This document shows, one piece after another, positions 33,501 through 43,014 of a DNA stretch of 64,000 bases. Numbering within the stretch: the first letter of the stretch is position 1; every line of letters starts with the position of its first letter. The stretch is from Gammaproteobacteria bacterium (lineage in GTDB: Bacteria > Pseudomonadota > Gammaproteobacteria > Xanthomonadales > Rhodanobacteraceae): NCBI GenBank assembly GCA_004295005.1, contig SHNG01000054.1:1-64000 (forward strand). Direction: 5' to 3'. Under the pieces are notes generated by a model that saw only the letters and a list, made by a program, of their open reading frames with translations, made no database searches and had not been told where the DNA came from. The translations under genes and the position numbers were made by a program.

Positions 33501-34322
33501 ATGTACACGGATCCCATTGACAAGCCTCGGCCGTCTGTAACCGTTCCAGCGCTTCGCATGCGCAAGCTCAACGGCGAAAAAATCGCCGCATTGACCTGCT
33601 ATGACGCAAGTTTTGCCGCGGCTCTGGAACGTGCCGAACTGGATATCGCCCTGGTCGGCGATTCACTGGGCATGGTGGTGCAGGGCCAGGCCAGCACATT
33701 GCCAGTCACCCTTGAGCAGATGGTCTACCACTGCAAGGCGGTTGCGCGCGGGCTGCGTACGCCCTTGCTGATTGCCGACATGCCATTCATGAGCTATCGC
33801 GATGTGCCCGTGGCCATGGACAGCGCGGCGCGACTTCTGGCCGAAGGCGGCGCGGCCATGGTGAAAGTCGAAGGCGCCGGCTGGGTTGTTGATGTGATCA
33901 AGGCCCTCGCAGAGCGCAACGTGCCCGTGTGCGCACATCTGGGTTTGACTCCGCAGTCGGTGCACAAGATGGGGGGCTACCGGGTGCAGGGCAAGCTCGA
34001 AGCCCAGGCACAGCAACTGCTGGAGGACGCGCATGCAGTGAGCAATGCCGGCGCTGATCTGCTGGTGCTCGAATGCGTACCCGCCGAACTGGCCGCCCGC
34101 ATCACCCGTGAGGTGCCGATACCGACCATTGGTATCGGTGCCGGTGCGGGCTGCGATGGGCAGATCCTCGTTGTTTATGACCTGTTCGGCCTGACTCCGG
34201 GCAAGCGGCCACGTTTCAGCCGGAATTTCCTGCAAGGCCATGATTCAGTCGAAGCGGCCTTGGCTGCCTACGTTGAAGCGGTGCGCAATGGGGGCTTCCC
34301 CGGCCCGGAACACAGCTACTGA
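33501..34322 (+). CDS. panB: 3-methyl-2-oxobutanoate hydroxymethyltransferase (PanB)
   Basis: Makes ketopantoate from 2-oxoisovalerate and methylene-THF for pantothenate and CoA. It is 273 residues, the family length. Motifs are ALTCYDASFA, VGDSLGMVVQG with the Mg-binding Asp, ADMPFMSY, VKVEGAG, AHLGLTPQS and PTIGIGAGAGCDGQILV. It sits between folK (73-base gap) and panC (7-base gap). Confidence 0.97.
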   Translation: MYTDPIDKPRPSVTVPALRMRKLNGEKIAALTCYDASFAAALERAELDIALVGDSLGMVVQGQASTLPVTLEQMVYHCKAVARGLRTPLLIADMPFMSYRDVPVAMDSAARLLAEGGAAMVKVEGAGWVVDVIKALAERNVPVCAHLGLTPQSVHKMGGYRVQGKLEAQAQQLLEDAHAVSNAGADLLVLECVPAELAARITREVPIPTIGIGAGAGCDGQILVVYDLFGLTPGKRPRFSRNFLQGHDSVEAALAAYVEAVRNGGFPGPEHSY

Positions 34323-34329
34323 GGTTGTG

Positions 34330-35187
34330 ATGCATATCTTTCGTGAAGCGGGCGCCTTGCGCGCGTGGGTGCGCGGCCAGAAGCAGCAGGGACATCGCGT
34401 CGGATTCGTGCCGACCATGGGCAACCTGCATGCAGGACATTTCTCCCTGATCGAAATCGCGCGCCGGCACTGTGATCGGGTCATCGCCAGTGTTTTTGTC
34501 AATCCGACCCAATTCGGCGAGGGCGAGGATTTCGCTCGCTATCCACGTACGCCGGATGCCGATGCCAATGGCTTGCGCGATCACCGGTGTGATGCGCTCT
34601 TTCTTCCGCAGGCCGGGGAGATCTACCCATTTGGCACAGCACAGGGCGTGTCCATCCATGTGCCCGGTTTGAGTGATGTGCTCGAAGGCGCAGCCAGGCC
34701 TGGCCACTTTGATGGCGTCGCCGGTGTGGTTTGCCGACTGTTCAATCTGGTGCAAGCCGATCTCGCCGTGTTTGGCAGCAAGGATTACCAGCAATTGCTG
34801 GTGGTTCGGCGCATGGCTGGCGACCTCGGGTTCCCGCTTGAGATCATCGGTGCTCCCATCGTACGTGAGGCGAATGGCTTGGCCATGAGTTCGCGCAACC
34901 AGTATCTCGATGCCGCCCAGCGCGAGAACGCGGGGATCATCCATGCGACCTTGTGCTGGATGTGCGAGCGCGTGAGGGCAAGCGACATGCACTTGGCCGA
35001 TATTGAACGAACGGCCAGCGCTCGATTGAGCGAAGCCGGTTTCTCGCCCGACTACGCGGTATTGCGCAATGCCGGTGACCTTTCCGAGGTCAACGAGCAC
35101 GTTCGCAGCGGTCTGGTGGCGCTGCTGGCTGTCCGGCTTGGTCAGGTCCGGCTGATCGACAACATGGCTTGCGACCCTGCCTTGTGA
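34330..35187 (+). CDS. panC: Pantothenate synthetase (PanC)
   Basis: Joins pantoate and beta-alanine using ATP. It is 285 residues. Signatures are GFVPTMGNLHAGHFSLIEIA, VFVNPTQFGEGEDF, the catalytic loop GAARPGHFDGVAGVV, FGSKDYQQLLVVRRM and AMSSRNQYLDAAQR. The start MHIFREAGALRAW has GAGG five bases upstream; a longer in-frame reading into panB is rejected. panD, which often follows, is not present here; a short possible non-coding transcript follows instead. Confidence 0.97.
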   Translation: MHIFREAGALRAWVRGQKQQGHRVGFVPTMGNLHAGHFSLIEIARRHCDRVIASVFVNPTQFGEGEDFARYPRTPDADANGLRDHRCDALFLPQAGEIYPFGTAQGVSIHVPGLSDVLEGAARPGHFDGVAGVVCRLFNLVQADLAVFGSKDYQQLLVVRRMAGDLGFPLEIIGAPIVREANGLAMSSRNQYLDAAQRENAGIIHATLCWMCERVRASDMHLADIERTASARLSEAGFSPDYAVLRNAGDLSEVNEHVRSGLVALLAVRLGQVRLIDNMACDPAL

Positions 35188-35192
35188 TGTGT

Positions 35193-35220
35193 TTGAAGCT
35201 TGCCGTGTGACATGTATGGC
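35193..35220 (+). promoter_or_regulatory. Candidate promoter of a short transcript
   Basis: TTGAAG (35193-35198) and TATGGC (35215-35220) are 16 bases apart, just after the panC stop. A second possible -10 box, TATGGT, lies at 35240-35245. Neither is strong. Confidence 0.3.
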
Positions 35221-35226
35221 ATTTCG

Positions 35227-35366
35227 CAACAGCCTGTGGTATGGTTACAACCGTCCTCGGGGTTTTCGCAACGAATGGCGTCAAAACCCCTTGGCCACCA
35301 GGGCGCATTGCAGGTAATCGTCACTTGATTGAACCCTCGCGCGACATCGCTGCGAGGGTTTTTTTT
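35227..35366 (+). ncRNA. Candidate small RNA of about 140 bases
   Basis: Between panC and the converging queG gene there is no credible reading frame. The segment has a candidate promoter, an internal hairpin GGGGTTTT...AAAACCCC (35259-35266 with 35283-35290) and a strong intrinsic terminator at its end. It could also be a processed 3' UTR of panC. I recognise no known RNA family (it does not match the 6S RNA pattern I know). Past the terminator, 35367-35570 holds a GGGGCC-T-GGCCCC palindrome (35422-35434) and nothing else I can name. Confidence 0.35.
35332..35366 (+). terminator. Strong rho-independent terminator
   Basis: A 9-base-pair stem AACCCTCGC/GCGAGGGTT (35332-35340, 35352-35360) encloses an 11-base loop and continues into TTTTTT. 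It ends the panC transcript or the small RNA candidate. Confidence 0.88.
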
Positions 35367-35570
35367 GCCCGCAGGAAAGCCGTGAAGTAAAGGCGGATCG
35401 TTAAAATAGTGTTTTGAATCAGGGGCCTGGCCCCGAGGATTCCAAGCACCCGCAATGAGTGGCGAGCCCATGCGGCGCCCTTTGCGATGAAATCGGGTGC
35501 CCGATGCGCCAAATATCAGAGCTTGTTGCGTTTGTGCAACAAATGGGTTCCGAGCGCCAGGCCGATGCAT

Positions 35571-36656
35571 TCAGGAACCTGCCTGGCCAGCTCGGTCCCG
35601 TTTGGCCTCCTGCTCAGTCAGCGCCCATGCCACATGTTCGCGCACCATTGCCGATGGGTCATCCAGTCGCCTGCGCAATGCGTCGACCGTTTCCGGCCGA
35701 TAGGGGGCGTTTCCCAGTGCCACGGCGATATTGCGCAGCCAACCCTCGTATCCCGCGCGGCGGATGGGTGAACCTTCGGTTTGTTTCTGGAACTGCGCTT
35801 CCGTCCAGGCGAACAGTTCGATCAGGCCACGGCCATCGAGTCCGTGGCGCGGCATGAAATCCGACTCGCGCGTGGGCTGGGCAAACTTGTTCCAGGGACA
35901 GACCAGTTGGCAGTCGTCGCAGCCAAAAATGCGATTGCCCATGGGCCGGCGCAATTCAACCGGGATGGATTCGCGCAGCTCGATGGTCAGGTAGGAAATG
36001 CAGCGACGGGCATCGACCTGGTAGGGGCCGATGATGGCCTGGGTTGGACAGACGTCAATGCAGCGACGGCAACTTCCACAGTGGTTGCTCGCCGGTGGAT
36101 CCAGCGGAAGTTCCAGATCGGTGTACAACTCCCCGAGCAGGAACCAGGAGCCGGCCTGACGATTGATGAGGCAGGTGTGCTTGCCAATCCAGCCAAGGCC
36201 GGCATTGCGCGCAAGCGCACGCTCCAGCACGGGTGCGGAATCGACAAAGGCGCGATAGCCGAACGGGCCGACTTCGCTGGCCAATCGTTCCGCCAGCTTC
36301 TGCAGGCGATTGCGCATCAGCTTGTGATAATCGCGACCCAGCGCATAGCGCGCGATGAATCCCGAATCGGCATCAGCGAGCACATCCCAACTGTCACGGG
36401 CCTGCGCGGGCTGGTAATCCATGCGCACCGAGATCACGCGAACGGTGCCGGCCACCAGTTCGGCAGGGCGCGAACGCTTGCTGCCATGGCGTTGCATGTA
36501 CTCCATCGAGCCATGGCGACCTGCTTCAAGCCAGTTGAGCAGGTAGGCCTCGTCTTCCGACAGCTCGATGCCGGCGACGCCAAGCTGCTGGAAGCCCAGT
36601 TCGGCAGCCCAGATGCCAAGTCTTGCCTTGAGGCTGGTCGGATCTATCCCGGGCAT
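35571..36656 (-). CDS. queG: Epoxyqueuosine reductase (QueG)
   Basis: Cobalamin-dependent reduction of epoxyqueuosine to queuosine in tRNA. It is 361 residues. Motifs include RYALGRDYHKLMRNRLQ, the catalytic-region FVDSAPVLERALARNAGLGWIG (in parts), and ferredoxin-like cluster ligands CGSCRRCIDVCPTQAI and CDDCQLVCPWNK. A HEAT-like C-terminal segment (WLRNIAVALGNAP ... REHVAWALTEQ) is typical. The start MPGIDPTSLKARL is preferred to one 21 codons upstream, since the longer form would run toward the divergent nnr gene. It is divergent from nnr, as is common. Confidence 0.94.
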   Translation of the reverse strand: MPGIDPTSLKARLGIWAAELGFQQLGVAGIELSEDEAYLLNWLEAGRHGSMEYMQRHGSKRSRPAELVAGTVRVISVRMDYQPAQARDSWDVLADADSGFIARYALGRDYHKLMRNRLQKLAERLASEVGPFGYRAFVDSAPVLERALARNAGLGWIGKHTCLINRQAGSWFLLGELYTDLELPLDPPASNHCGSCRRCIDVCPTQAIIGPYQVDARRCISYLTIELRESIPVELRRPMGNRIFGCDDCQLVCPWNKFAQPTRESDFMPRHGLDGRGLIELFAWTEAQFQKQTEGSPIRRAGYEGWLRNIAVALGNAPYRPETVDALRRRLDDPSAMVREHVAWALTEQEAKRDRAGQAGS

Positions 36657-36727
36657 GGAACCTGGATCGTTTGCAACGGAACGGGCTGGCAGCATACGGA
36701 CATCCCGGGCAACGGCCAATCGCTCCG

Positions 36728-36733
36728 TATAAT
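36728..36733 (+). promoter_or_regulatory. nnrE: -10 box close to the nnr start (possible leaderless mRNA)
   Basis: A perfect TATAAT ends 6 bases before the ATG at 36740, so transcription would start at or next to the start codon. No good -35 element was found at the expected distance. Confidence 0.45.
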
Positions 36734-36739
36734 CACCGC

Positions 36740-38242
36740 ATGCTTATCCAGAACTTCCGACAATCCCTGTTTCGGGTTGATCAGGTCCGCGAGATCGATG
36801 CCCACGCCATTCGGGCAGGCAAGATTGCCGGAATTGAACTCATGCGACGGGCGGCGGCTGCAGGGTTCTCCTGTCTGCGCAAGCGCTGGCCCCAGGCGAG
36901 ACGACTCACCATCGTGGCCGGACCAGGCAACAATGGGGGAGATGCCTTTCTGGTGGCGGTCTTGGCCAAAGCCGAGGGTCTTGCTGTCGAACTCGTGGCC
37001 AGCTCGGAGCAGTCGCGCGGCGATGCCGAAACGGCCCGGGGCAACTGGCGCGATGCCGGTGGAAGCATTCGACTCGCGCAGGTCGATAGCGCGCTGCCTG
37101 CTGCGGATGTGATCGTGGACGGACTGTTCGGCACGGGCATGAGTCGAGCGCCGGTGGGCATCGATGCGTTGCTCATCGAGCGCATGCAGCAAGCCACTGC
37201 CAGGAGACTGTCGCTGGATGTTCCTTCCGGCCTCGATGCCGATACGGGATTTGCACCCGGTGTCGCGCTCAAGGCCGACGCAACCATCAGCTTTGTTGCC
37301 TGGAAACGCGGCTTGTTCACGGCCGATGGCATGGATTGCTGTGGGGAACTTGAGCTGGATACCCTTGGAATTCCGTATTCGTCCTACGCCGGCAGGGATG
37401 CCGACGTCAGGCTGCTTGGCAACGAGCTGTTCAATCAATTCCCGGCCCGTAGAAGAAATGTAAACAAGGGCTGTTTTGGACATGTTCTTGTTGTCGGTGG
37501 TGAATCCGGCATGGCTGGAGCGGTCCGCCTCGCAGCCGAAGCATCGTTGCGAGCCGGTGCCGGCGTGGTGAGTGTTGCCACACACTTGGCACACGTCGCG
37601 CCGATCAATGCGTCACGCCCCGAACTCATGGCGCATGGCGTGGACGATCCGCAGATGCTGGATGCGCTCATTGAGCGCGCAAGCGTGCTGGCCGTAGGGC
37701 CGGGACTTGGCGTGCGTGGTTGGGGGCATGCGCTGTGGGATCGGGCCGTGCGCAGCGGAAAGCCCATGGTTCTGGATGCCGACGGACTCAACTTGCTGGC
37801 AAGACACGCATTTCCGGACATGCGGATTTCGGTGATTACCCCGCATCCGGGCGAGGCCGCGCGACTGCTTGGTTGCGATGTTGCCGGGATCCAGAAGGAT
37901 CGATTCGCATCGGTGCGGCGATTGGCAGAACAGTTCAACTGCGTTGCCGTGCTCAAGGGTGCGGGGACTGTTGTCGCCGATCCGCGAGGGCAGGTGGCCT
38001 TGTGTCCATTCGGCAATCCGGGCATGGCCAGCGCCGGCATGGGTGATCTGTTGACTGGCGTCATTGCCGGCTTGCTTGCGCAGGGGATGTCGCCCTGGAA
38101 CAGTGCCTGTCTCGGCGTGCTTGCACATGCGCTGGCCGGTGATCGCGCAGCGCAGGGCAGGCCGCGGGGTTTGCTTGCCAGTGACCTGCTGTTGCCATTG
38201 CGCGACTGTGTCAACGGCGCGGTTGCATGCGCTCACGAATGA
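36740..38242 (+). CDS. nnr: Bifunctional NAD(P)H-hydrate epimerase / ADP-dependent dehydratase
   Basis: Repairs hydrated NAD(P)H. The N-terminal epimerase domain (about 1-215) has VAGPGNNGGDAFLVA, IVDGLFGTGMSR and SLDVPSGLDADTG. The C-terminal ribokinase-like dehydratase domain (about 225-495) has HVLVVGGESGMAGAVRLA, VLAVGPGLGV, VLDADGLNLLA, ITPHPGEAARLLG and GNPGMASAGMGDLLTG. The 500-residue fused form is the usual bacterial YjeF. The start MLIQNFRQSLF is the first Met before the epimerase helix. It is followed by tsaE with an ATGA overlap, as in E. coli yjeF-tsaE-amiB-mutL. Confidence 0.95.
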   Translation: MLIQNFRQSLFRVDQVREIDAHAIRAGKIAGIELMRRAAAAGFSCLRKRWPQARRLTIVAGPGNNGGDAFLVAVLAKAEGLAVELVASSEQSRGDAETARGNWRDAGGSIRLAQVDSALPAADVIVDGLFGTGMSRAPVGIDALLIERMQQATARRLSLDVPSGLDADTGFAPGVALKADATISFVAWKRGLFTADGMDCCGELELDTLGIPYSSYAGRDADVRLLGNELFNQFPARRRNVNKGCFGHVLVVGGESGMAGAVRLAAEASLRAGAGVVSVATHLAHVAPINASRPELMAHGVDDPQMLDALIERASVLAVGPGLGVRGWGHALWDRAVRSGKPMVLDADGLNLLARHAFPDMRISVITPHPGEAARLLGCDVAGIQKDRFASVRRLAEQFNCVAVLKGAGTVVADPRGQVALCPFGNPGMASAGMGDLLTGVIAGLLAQGMSPWNSACLGVLAHALAGDRAAQGRPRGLLASDLLLPLRDCVNGAVACAHE

Positions 38243-38721
38243 ACTGGTCGGGATTGGATGAAGCGGCGCTGGCCGGCGTGGCGCAGGCGCTGGGTCGCGT
38301 GATGGGCAGCTCAGGAATCGTCTACCTGGAAGGCGATCTGGGTGCCGGCAAATCCACCTTCGTGCGTGCCCTGCTCGGTGCGCGTGGCGTCGGCGAGCGC
38401 ATCAAGAGTCCGACCTACAGCTTGATTGAAACCTACCCGGTGGCGGGAAATTCCGCGCACCACCTTGATCTGTACCGCATCGCCAACGCCGACGAACTGG
38501 AATGGCTGGGCTTGCCAGACCTGCTGGATGAATCGACCCTGTTGCTGGTGGAGTGGCCGGAGCGCGCGGCTGGTGCGCTGCCACCTCCGGACTTGCGGGT
38601 GCTTCTGCAACATGCGGGAAGTCGCCGCGATCTGGCCCTTGAATCATGTACCGCGACCGCCGGAAAGTGGTTGTCGGATCTGGAAATGAACACCCCAGGT
38701 TTGCCAAGTCGGAGTTGTTAG
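38239..38721 (+). CDS. tsaE: tRNA threonylcarbamoyladenosine ATPase TsaE
   Basis: ATPase of the t6A modification complex with TsaB and TsaD. It is 160 residues. Walker A is in YLEGDLGAGKSTFVRALL, switch-like KSPTYSLIETY follows, and Walker B-like LLLVEWPERA lies near residue 107. ATG 38239 overlaps the nnr stop; ATG 38227 is four codons earlier and equally possible. Next is the amidase gene amiC, the conserved order nnr-tsaE-amidase-mutL. Confidence 0.93.
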   Translation: MNWSGLDEAALAGVAQALGRVMGSSGIVYLEGDLGAGKSTFVRALLGARGVGERIKSPTYSLIETYPVAGNSAHHLDLYRIANADELEWLGLPDLLDESTLLLVEWPERAAGALPPPDLRVLLQHAGSRRDLALESCTATAGKWLSDLEMNTPGLPSRSC

Positions 38722-38819
38722 CCACTTCTAGCAGTCACTTTAGGTATTGCTCGCATATATCGGATTTGAAACGGAAAAGACTTGAATTCAGGCGTGGTTT
38801 TGCGCTTGAATGCGTGCGC

Positions 38820-40145
38820 ATGACCGGAACCCTTCCAGCGATGACGCGATTTTTGCTCGGCAGTTCTCTGCTGACCGGGGTTGCTTTGCCTGTACACGCT
38901 GCTGAATTGAAGGCGCTTCGTGTCTGGGCCGGGCCTGAATATACGCGCGCCGTTTTCGATGTTTCAGGGCCGGTTGAATACCGGGTATTCGAGCTGGAAA
39001 AGCCCGACCGCCTGGTGCTCGACGTCCAGACCAGCACCTTCGCTGCCGGTTACGCTGCTGCCGAAGCCAATGGTTTGCTCAAGGCCGTGCGCAGCGGCAA
39101 GCATGGCAAGCGGGATTTGCGCGTGGTCTTCGACCTTGCCGAAGGCGTCCGACCCAAGAGTTTCCTGTTGCCTCCTGCCGAAAAATTCGGCTATCGACTG
39201 GTGCTGGATCTGTATCCCGAGACCAGTGCACAGCCCGTCAAGACGGTGGCAAAGGCATTGCCTGCCGAGACGTCGCGCGACGTGATCATCTCGATAGACG
39301 CAGGCCATGGCGGAGACGATACCGGTGCCATTGGCGCCACCGGTACCTACGAGAAGGTGATTACCCTCGCCGTTGCGCGTGAATTGAAGCGCATAGTCGA
39401 CAACGAGCAGGGCATGAGCGCCGTTCTTACCCGCGACAGTGACTTTTTCATCCCGCTCAAGGATCGCTACCAGAAGGCACGCGATGCCAAGGCCGACCTG
39501 TTTGTGTCCGTACATGCGGATGCATTCACCAAGAGCGAGGCAAAGGGAAGCTCGGTCTGGGTCTTGTCTCCGCGTGGCGCGACAAACGAGGCTGCACGCT
39601 GGCTGGCGGACCGCGAAAACCGCGCGGACCTGGTCGGCGGGGTTTCCCTGGACACGCGCGATGACACGCTTGCTGCCGTGCTGCTGGACCTGTCCCAGGG
39701 CGCGACGATGGAAGCGAGCAACGCGGTCGCAAGCCAGGTGCATGCATCGATGCGTCGCGTTGGGCCAACCCACAAGGCCCATGTCGAGCGTGCCAATTTC
39801 ATGGTGTTGCGCTCGCCGGACGTGCCATCCATTCTGGTGGAAACGGCGTTCATCTCGAATCCTGCAGAAGAGCGGCGTTTGAAGAATCCGGCAGAGCGCG
39901 CCAAGCTGGCCGAGGCGATCCTGGATGGCATCCGCAACTACTTTAGAATGACACCGCCTCCGGGCACCTGGTTTGCCCAGGAAGACAACCGCACTCGGGC
40001 GAGTCGGCATGTGGTTACCCGCGGCGAATCGTTGAGCGGGATTGCGGCGCAGCACGGCACGTCTGTTGCTGCGCTGCGCAGCGCCAACAAGCTCGTGCAG
40101 GACGTCGTGAAGGTTGGCGACGTGCTGGAGATCCCGCAGGGCTGA
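38820..40145 (+). CDS. amiC: N-acetylmuramoyl-L-alanine amidase with AMIN and LysM domains
   Basis: A periplasmic zinc amidase that splits septal peptidoglycan at cell separation. It is 441 residues. The signal peptide is TRFLLGSSLLTGVALPVHAA. The AMIN domain covers about 30-140 (LKALRVWAGPEYTRAVFDVS). The Amidase_3 domain covers about 155-375, with zinc-site SIDAGHGGDDTGAIG, LFVSVHADA and catalytic Glu in SILVETAFISNP. A C-terminal LysM (RHVVTRGESLSGIAAQHG) is present. Symbol amiB would also fit, since this locus is amiB in E. coli. The start at 38820 is the first Met before the signal peptide; a longer frame overlaps tsaE. Confidence 0.93.
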   Translation: MTGTLPAMTRFLLGSSLLTGVALPVHAAELKALRVWAGPEYTRAVFDVSGPVEYRVFELEKPDRLVLDVQTSTFAAGYAAAEANGLLKAVRSGKHGKRDLRVVFDLAEGVRPKSFLLPPAEKFGYRLVLDLYPETSAQPVKTVAKALPAETSRDVIISIDAGHGGDDTGAIGATGTYEKVITLAVARELKRIVDNEQGMSAVLTRDSDFFIPLKDRYQKARDAKADLFVSVHADAFTKSEAKGSSVWVLSPRGATNEAARWLADRENRADLVGGVSLDTRDDTLAAVLLDLSQGATMEASNAVASQVHASMRRVGPTHKAHVERANFMVLRSPDVPSILVETAFISNPAEERRLKNPAERAKLAEAILDGIRNYFRMTPPPGTWFAQEDNRTRASRHVVTRGESLSGIAAQHGTSVAALRSANKLVQDVVKVGDVLEIPQG

Positions 40146-40217
40146 TCAACGCAGCGGTCGGGAAAGGCCTGCCCTGCGATCCGCTATGATGCGCAACCTG
40201 CTGCCTGTCGCGTTCCG

Positions 40218-42017
40218 ATGCCGCGCATCCGTTCCCTGCCCACCGAATTGGTCAATCAGATCGCTGCCGGCGAGGTGATCGAGCGACCTGCGTCCGTGGT
40301 CAAGGAGTTGGTCGAAAACAGTCTGGATGCCGGGGCCAGGCGCATCGAGGTCGATATCGAGGAGGGTGGCACACGCCTGATTCGCGTGCGCGACGATGGT
40401 TCGGGCATTGAGGAAGGTGACTTGCCCCTGGCAATTGCCGCCCATGCCACCAGCAAGATCGCCAGTTTCGAGGATCTCGAGCGGGTCGCCACCCTTGGAT
40501 TTCGCGGCGAAGCCCTGCCTTCGATCGCATCGGTGTCGCGTTTTGCCCTGACCTCAAGGCAGGCGGGTGCGGATTCCGCTTTTCGCATCGAGGTGGATGG
40601 CGGCCGAGTGCGTGAACAACGACCGGCACAACACGCCAGTGGCACCAGCATCGAGGTGCGCGATCTTTTCTACAATTTGCCGGCACGCCGGAAATTCCTG
40701 CGCGCCGAACGCACCGAGTTCAATCATGTGGATGAACTGGTGCGCTCGATTGCACTGGCGCGTGAAGATGTCGAGTTTCGCCTGAGCCACAACGGCAGGG
40801 TAGTGCGGCTGTACAAGGCATCCCGTGACCCGGCGGAAGCATCGCAACGGGTAGCCGAGGTGCTGGGTGCGGAATTCCTGTGCAACAGCATGCGTATCGG
40901 GCAGGAAGGCGCCGGCATGCGCCTGCACGGATGGGTGGGTTTGCCCACGGCGTCGCGTTCGCAGGCGGACCAGCAGTATTTTCACGTCAATGGCCGCCTG
41001 GTGCGTGATCGGGTGGTTGCGCATGCCGTTCGTCAGGCCTATGCGGACGTGCTGTTCCATGGCAGGCATCCGGCGTTCGTGCTGTTCCTGGAAATGGATC
41101 CGCTTGGCGTGGATGTGAACGTGCATCCGGCCAAGACCGAGGTGCGCTTTCGCGAGTCCCGCCTTGTGCACGATTTTCTCTATCGAAGCCTGCACGAGGC
41201 CCTGGCAGACACACGCGCAGGCAGCAGTGTGCAATCGGTGGCACAGGGAACCGACGCGCCACACGTCGCGGCTTCGGTTCCGTCGGCTTTGCAATCGGGT
41301 CTGCGCCTGGGAGTCGGCGAGCCGCTGGCCGACTATGCCGCGCTGCTTGGTCGCAGCCCTGCGTCTGTGCCATCCGCTCCAATGCCGGACAACGCCATGT
41401 ACGGCTTCGCTCAGGACGCAGAAGCCGGGCAGGTTCCTCCGCTGGGGTTTGCCATCGCGCAATTGCACGGCATTTTCGTGCTCGCACAAAACGCGCATGG
41501 ACTGATTCTGGTCGACATGCACGCTGCCCATGAGCGCATCACCTACGAACGCCTGAAGGCATCGCACGATGGTGAAGGCATCCTTTCGCAGATGTTGTTG
41601 GTGCCGCAAGTGGTTGCGGTCAGCGAGCGCGAGGCGACCGTGGTCGAGGAAAATGCCGAGCGCTTCGAGGAGCTGGGCTTTGACATTGCCCGCGGTGGCC
41701 TGCAGAGCATCACCGTACGCCGTGTTCCCGGTCTGCTGGCGGGCGGGGACATCCAGCAACTGGTACGCGATGTGATCGCCGATCTGGCTACCCATGGCAG
41801 TTCGCGTCGCATCGAGGAAGCCCGCAACGACCTGCTCTCGACCATGGCATGTCATGGTTCCGTGCGGGCAAACCGGCGCCTGAGCCTGCCCGAGATGGAC
41901 GCCCTGCTGCGCGAAATGGAAGCGACCGAACGCTCTGCGCAGTGCAACCATGGGCGCCCAACCTGGGTGCAACTGACCCTGCCGGAACTGGACAAACTGT
42001 TCCTGCGCGGCCGATGA
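40218..42017 (+). CDS. mutL: DNA mismatch repair protein MutL with endonuclease motif
   Basis: Mismatch repair coordinator. It is 599 residues. The GHKL ATPase domain (1-330) has [32 protein letters not shown] and [13 protein letters not shown] variable linker follows. The C-terminal domain carries [12 protein letters not shown] near residue 433, fitting DxHA(X)2E(X)4E, and [11 protein letters not shown] near 576. These are the metal sites of endonuclease-active MutL, so strand nicking by MutL itself is expected, as in species without MutH. It is the last of the nnr-tsaE-amiC-mutL run. Confidence 0.96.
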   Translation: MPRIRSLPTELVNQIAAGEVIERPASVVKELVENSLDAGARRIEVDIEEGGTRLIRVRDDGSGIEEGDLPLAIAAHATSKIASFEDLERVATLGFRGEALPSIASVSRFALTSRQAGADSAFRIEVDGGRVREQRPAQHASGTSIEVRDLFYNLPARRKFLRAERTEFNHVDELVRSIALAREDVEFRLSHNGRVVRLYKASRDPAEASQRVAEVLGAEFLCNSMRIGQEGAGMRLHGWVGLPTASRSQADQQYFHVNGRLVRDRVVAHAVRQAYADVLFHGRHPAFVLFLEMDPLGVDVNVHPAKTEVRFRESRLVHDFLYRSLHEALADTRAGSSVQSVAQGTDAPHVAASVPSALQSGLRLGVGEPLADYAALLGRSPASVPSAPMPDNAMYGFAQDAEAGQVPPLGFAIAQLHGIFVLAQNAHGLILVDMHAAHERITYERLKASHDGEGILSQMLLVPQVVAVSEREATVVEENAERFEELGFDIARGGLQSITVRRVPGLLAGGDIQQLVRDVIADLATHGSSRRIEEARNDLLSTMACHGSVRANRRLSLPEMDALLREMEATERSAQCNHGRPTWVQLTLPELDKLFLRGR

Positions 42018-42052
42018 TCGATTCTTGTGCCAGACCTTCAGGAAAACCACGA

Positions 42053-42946
42053 ATGTTGATGACCGGATTGTTGCTTGCAGTCAGTGTTGCGGGGACGCAA
42101 GTCGTCTCCGCGGACAGCGCGGATGCCTACGTCAGGGAAATTGAAGCCTGGCGCGCCGCACGCCTGGAGCGCTTGAAATCGCCAAGTGGCTGGTTGTCGC
42201 TGGTGGGTCTGGATTGGCTCAAGCCTGGCGTCAACACGATCGGCAGCGGCAAGGACAATGACATCGTCATTGCCAAGGCGCCGCCACGGCTGGGTTCCAT
42301 CGAGTGGAACAAGGATTCGGTCAAGTTGACCCTGAATGATGGCTCGGGCGCGCAGATTGATGGCAAGACATCGCCAGGGGCCGAGCTGCTGGGTGACGAC
42401 CACGAGAAGCCCACGATCGTGAGTTTCGGAACCGTGAGCTTTTATCGTATCAACCGTGGCGACAAGGTTGGCTTGCGCATCAAGGACAGCGAGGCGGAAA
42501 CGCGCAGCAAGTTTCTCGGACTCGATTATTTTCCGGTCGATCCAAGTTGGCGCGTCGAGGCGAAATGGGTTCCGTTCGATCCACCGCAATCCCTGGGCAT
42601 TCCCAACGTGCTCGGCGTCATCGAGCAGATGCCGGTGCCGGGCAAGGCCGTTTTCGAACACGATGGCAAAACCCTTGAGCTGATGCCGGTGCTGGAAGCA
42701 GAAGGCGCCACCGAGTTGTTCTACATCATTGCCGACCGTACCAGCGGGAAGCAAACCTACGGCGCCGCGCGATTCATCTACTCGGAGATGCCCAGGGACG
42801 GCAAGGTCGTGATTGATTTCAACAAGGCCTACAACCCGCCGTGTGCGTTCACGCCGTTTGCCACCTGTCCGATTGCTCCCCCGGAGAACCGCTTGTCGGT
42901 GGCCATCGAGGCGGGTGAGAAGAAATACCGCGGCGGCCACAACTGA
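42053..42946 (+). CDS. DUF1684 family exported protein
   Basis: A 297-residue protein of the DUF1684 family, whose function is unknown. The signal peptide is MLMTGLLLAVSVAGTQVVSA. Characteristic stretches are EIEAWRAARLERLKSPSGWL then SLVGLDWLKPGVNTIGSG, and the conserved C-terminal region DFNKAYNPPCAFTPFATCPI followed by APPENRLSVAIEAGEK. The start is placed at 42053 because AGGAA lies 8 bases upstream. An alternative ATG at 42014 overlaps the mutL stop but would put polar residues before the signal peptide. Confidence 0.85.
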   Translation: MLMTGLLLAVSVAGTQVVSADSADAYVREIEAWRAARLERLKSPSGWLSLVGLDWLKPGVNTIGSGKDNDIVIAKAPPRLGSIEWNKDSVKLTLNDGSGAQIDGKTSPGAELLGDDHEKPTIVSFGTVSFYRINRGDKVGLRIKDSEAETRSKFLGLDYFPVDPSWRVEAKWVPFDPPQSLGIPNVLGVIEQMPVPGKAVFEHDGKTLELMPVLEAEGATELFYIIADRTSGKQTYGAARFIYSEMPRDGKVVIDFNKAYNPPCAFTPFATCPIAPPENRLSVAIEAGEKKYRGGHN

Positions 42947-43014
42947 ATTTGATCACCAAGGCGGCCATGCGCGGGCCGTGATTTCGGCCCGCATCGCAAA
43001 ACGGTTTTCCGGTT

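Noticed and set aside
35227..35366. 6S RNA
   Set aside because: The segment has a terminator and hairpin but lacks the long closing stem and bulge arrangement expected of 6S RNA.
35459..35857. Frames reading into queG from the gap after panC
   Set aside because: They are antisense shadows of queG; the gap itself has no ribosome site followed by a credible protein.
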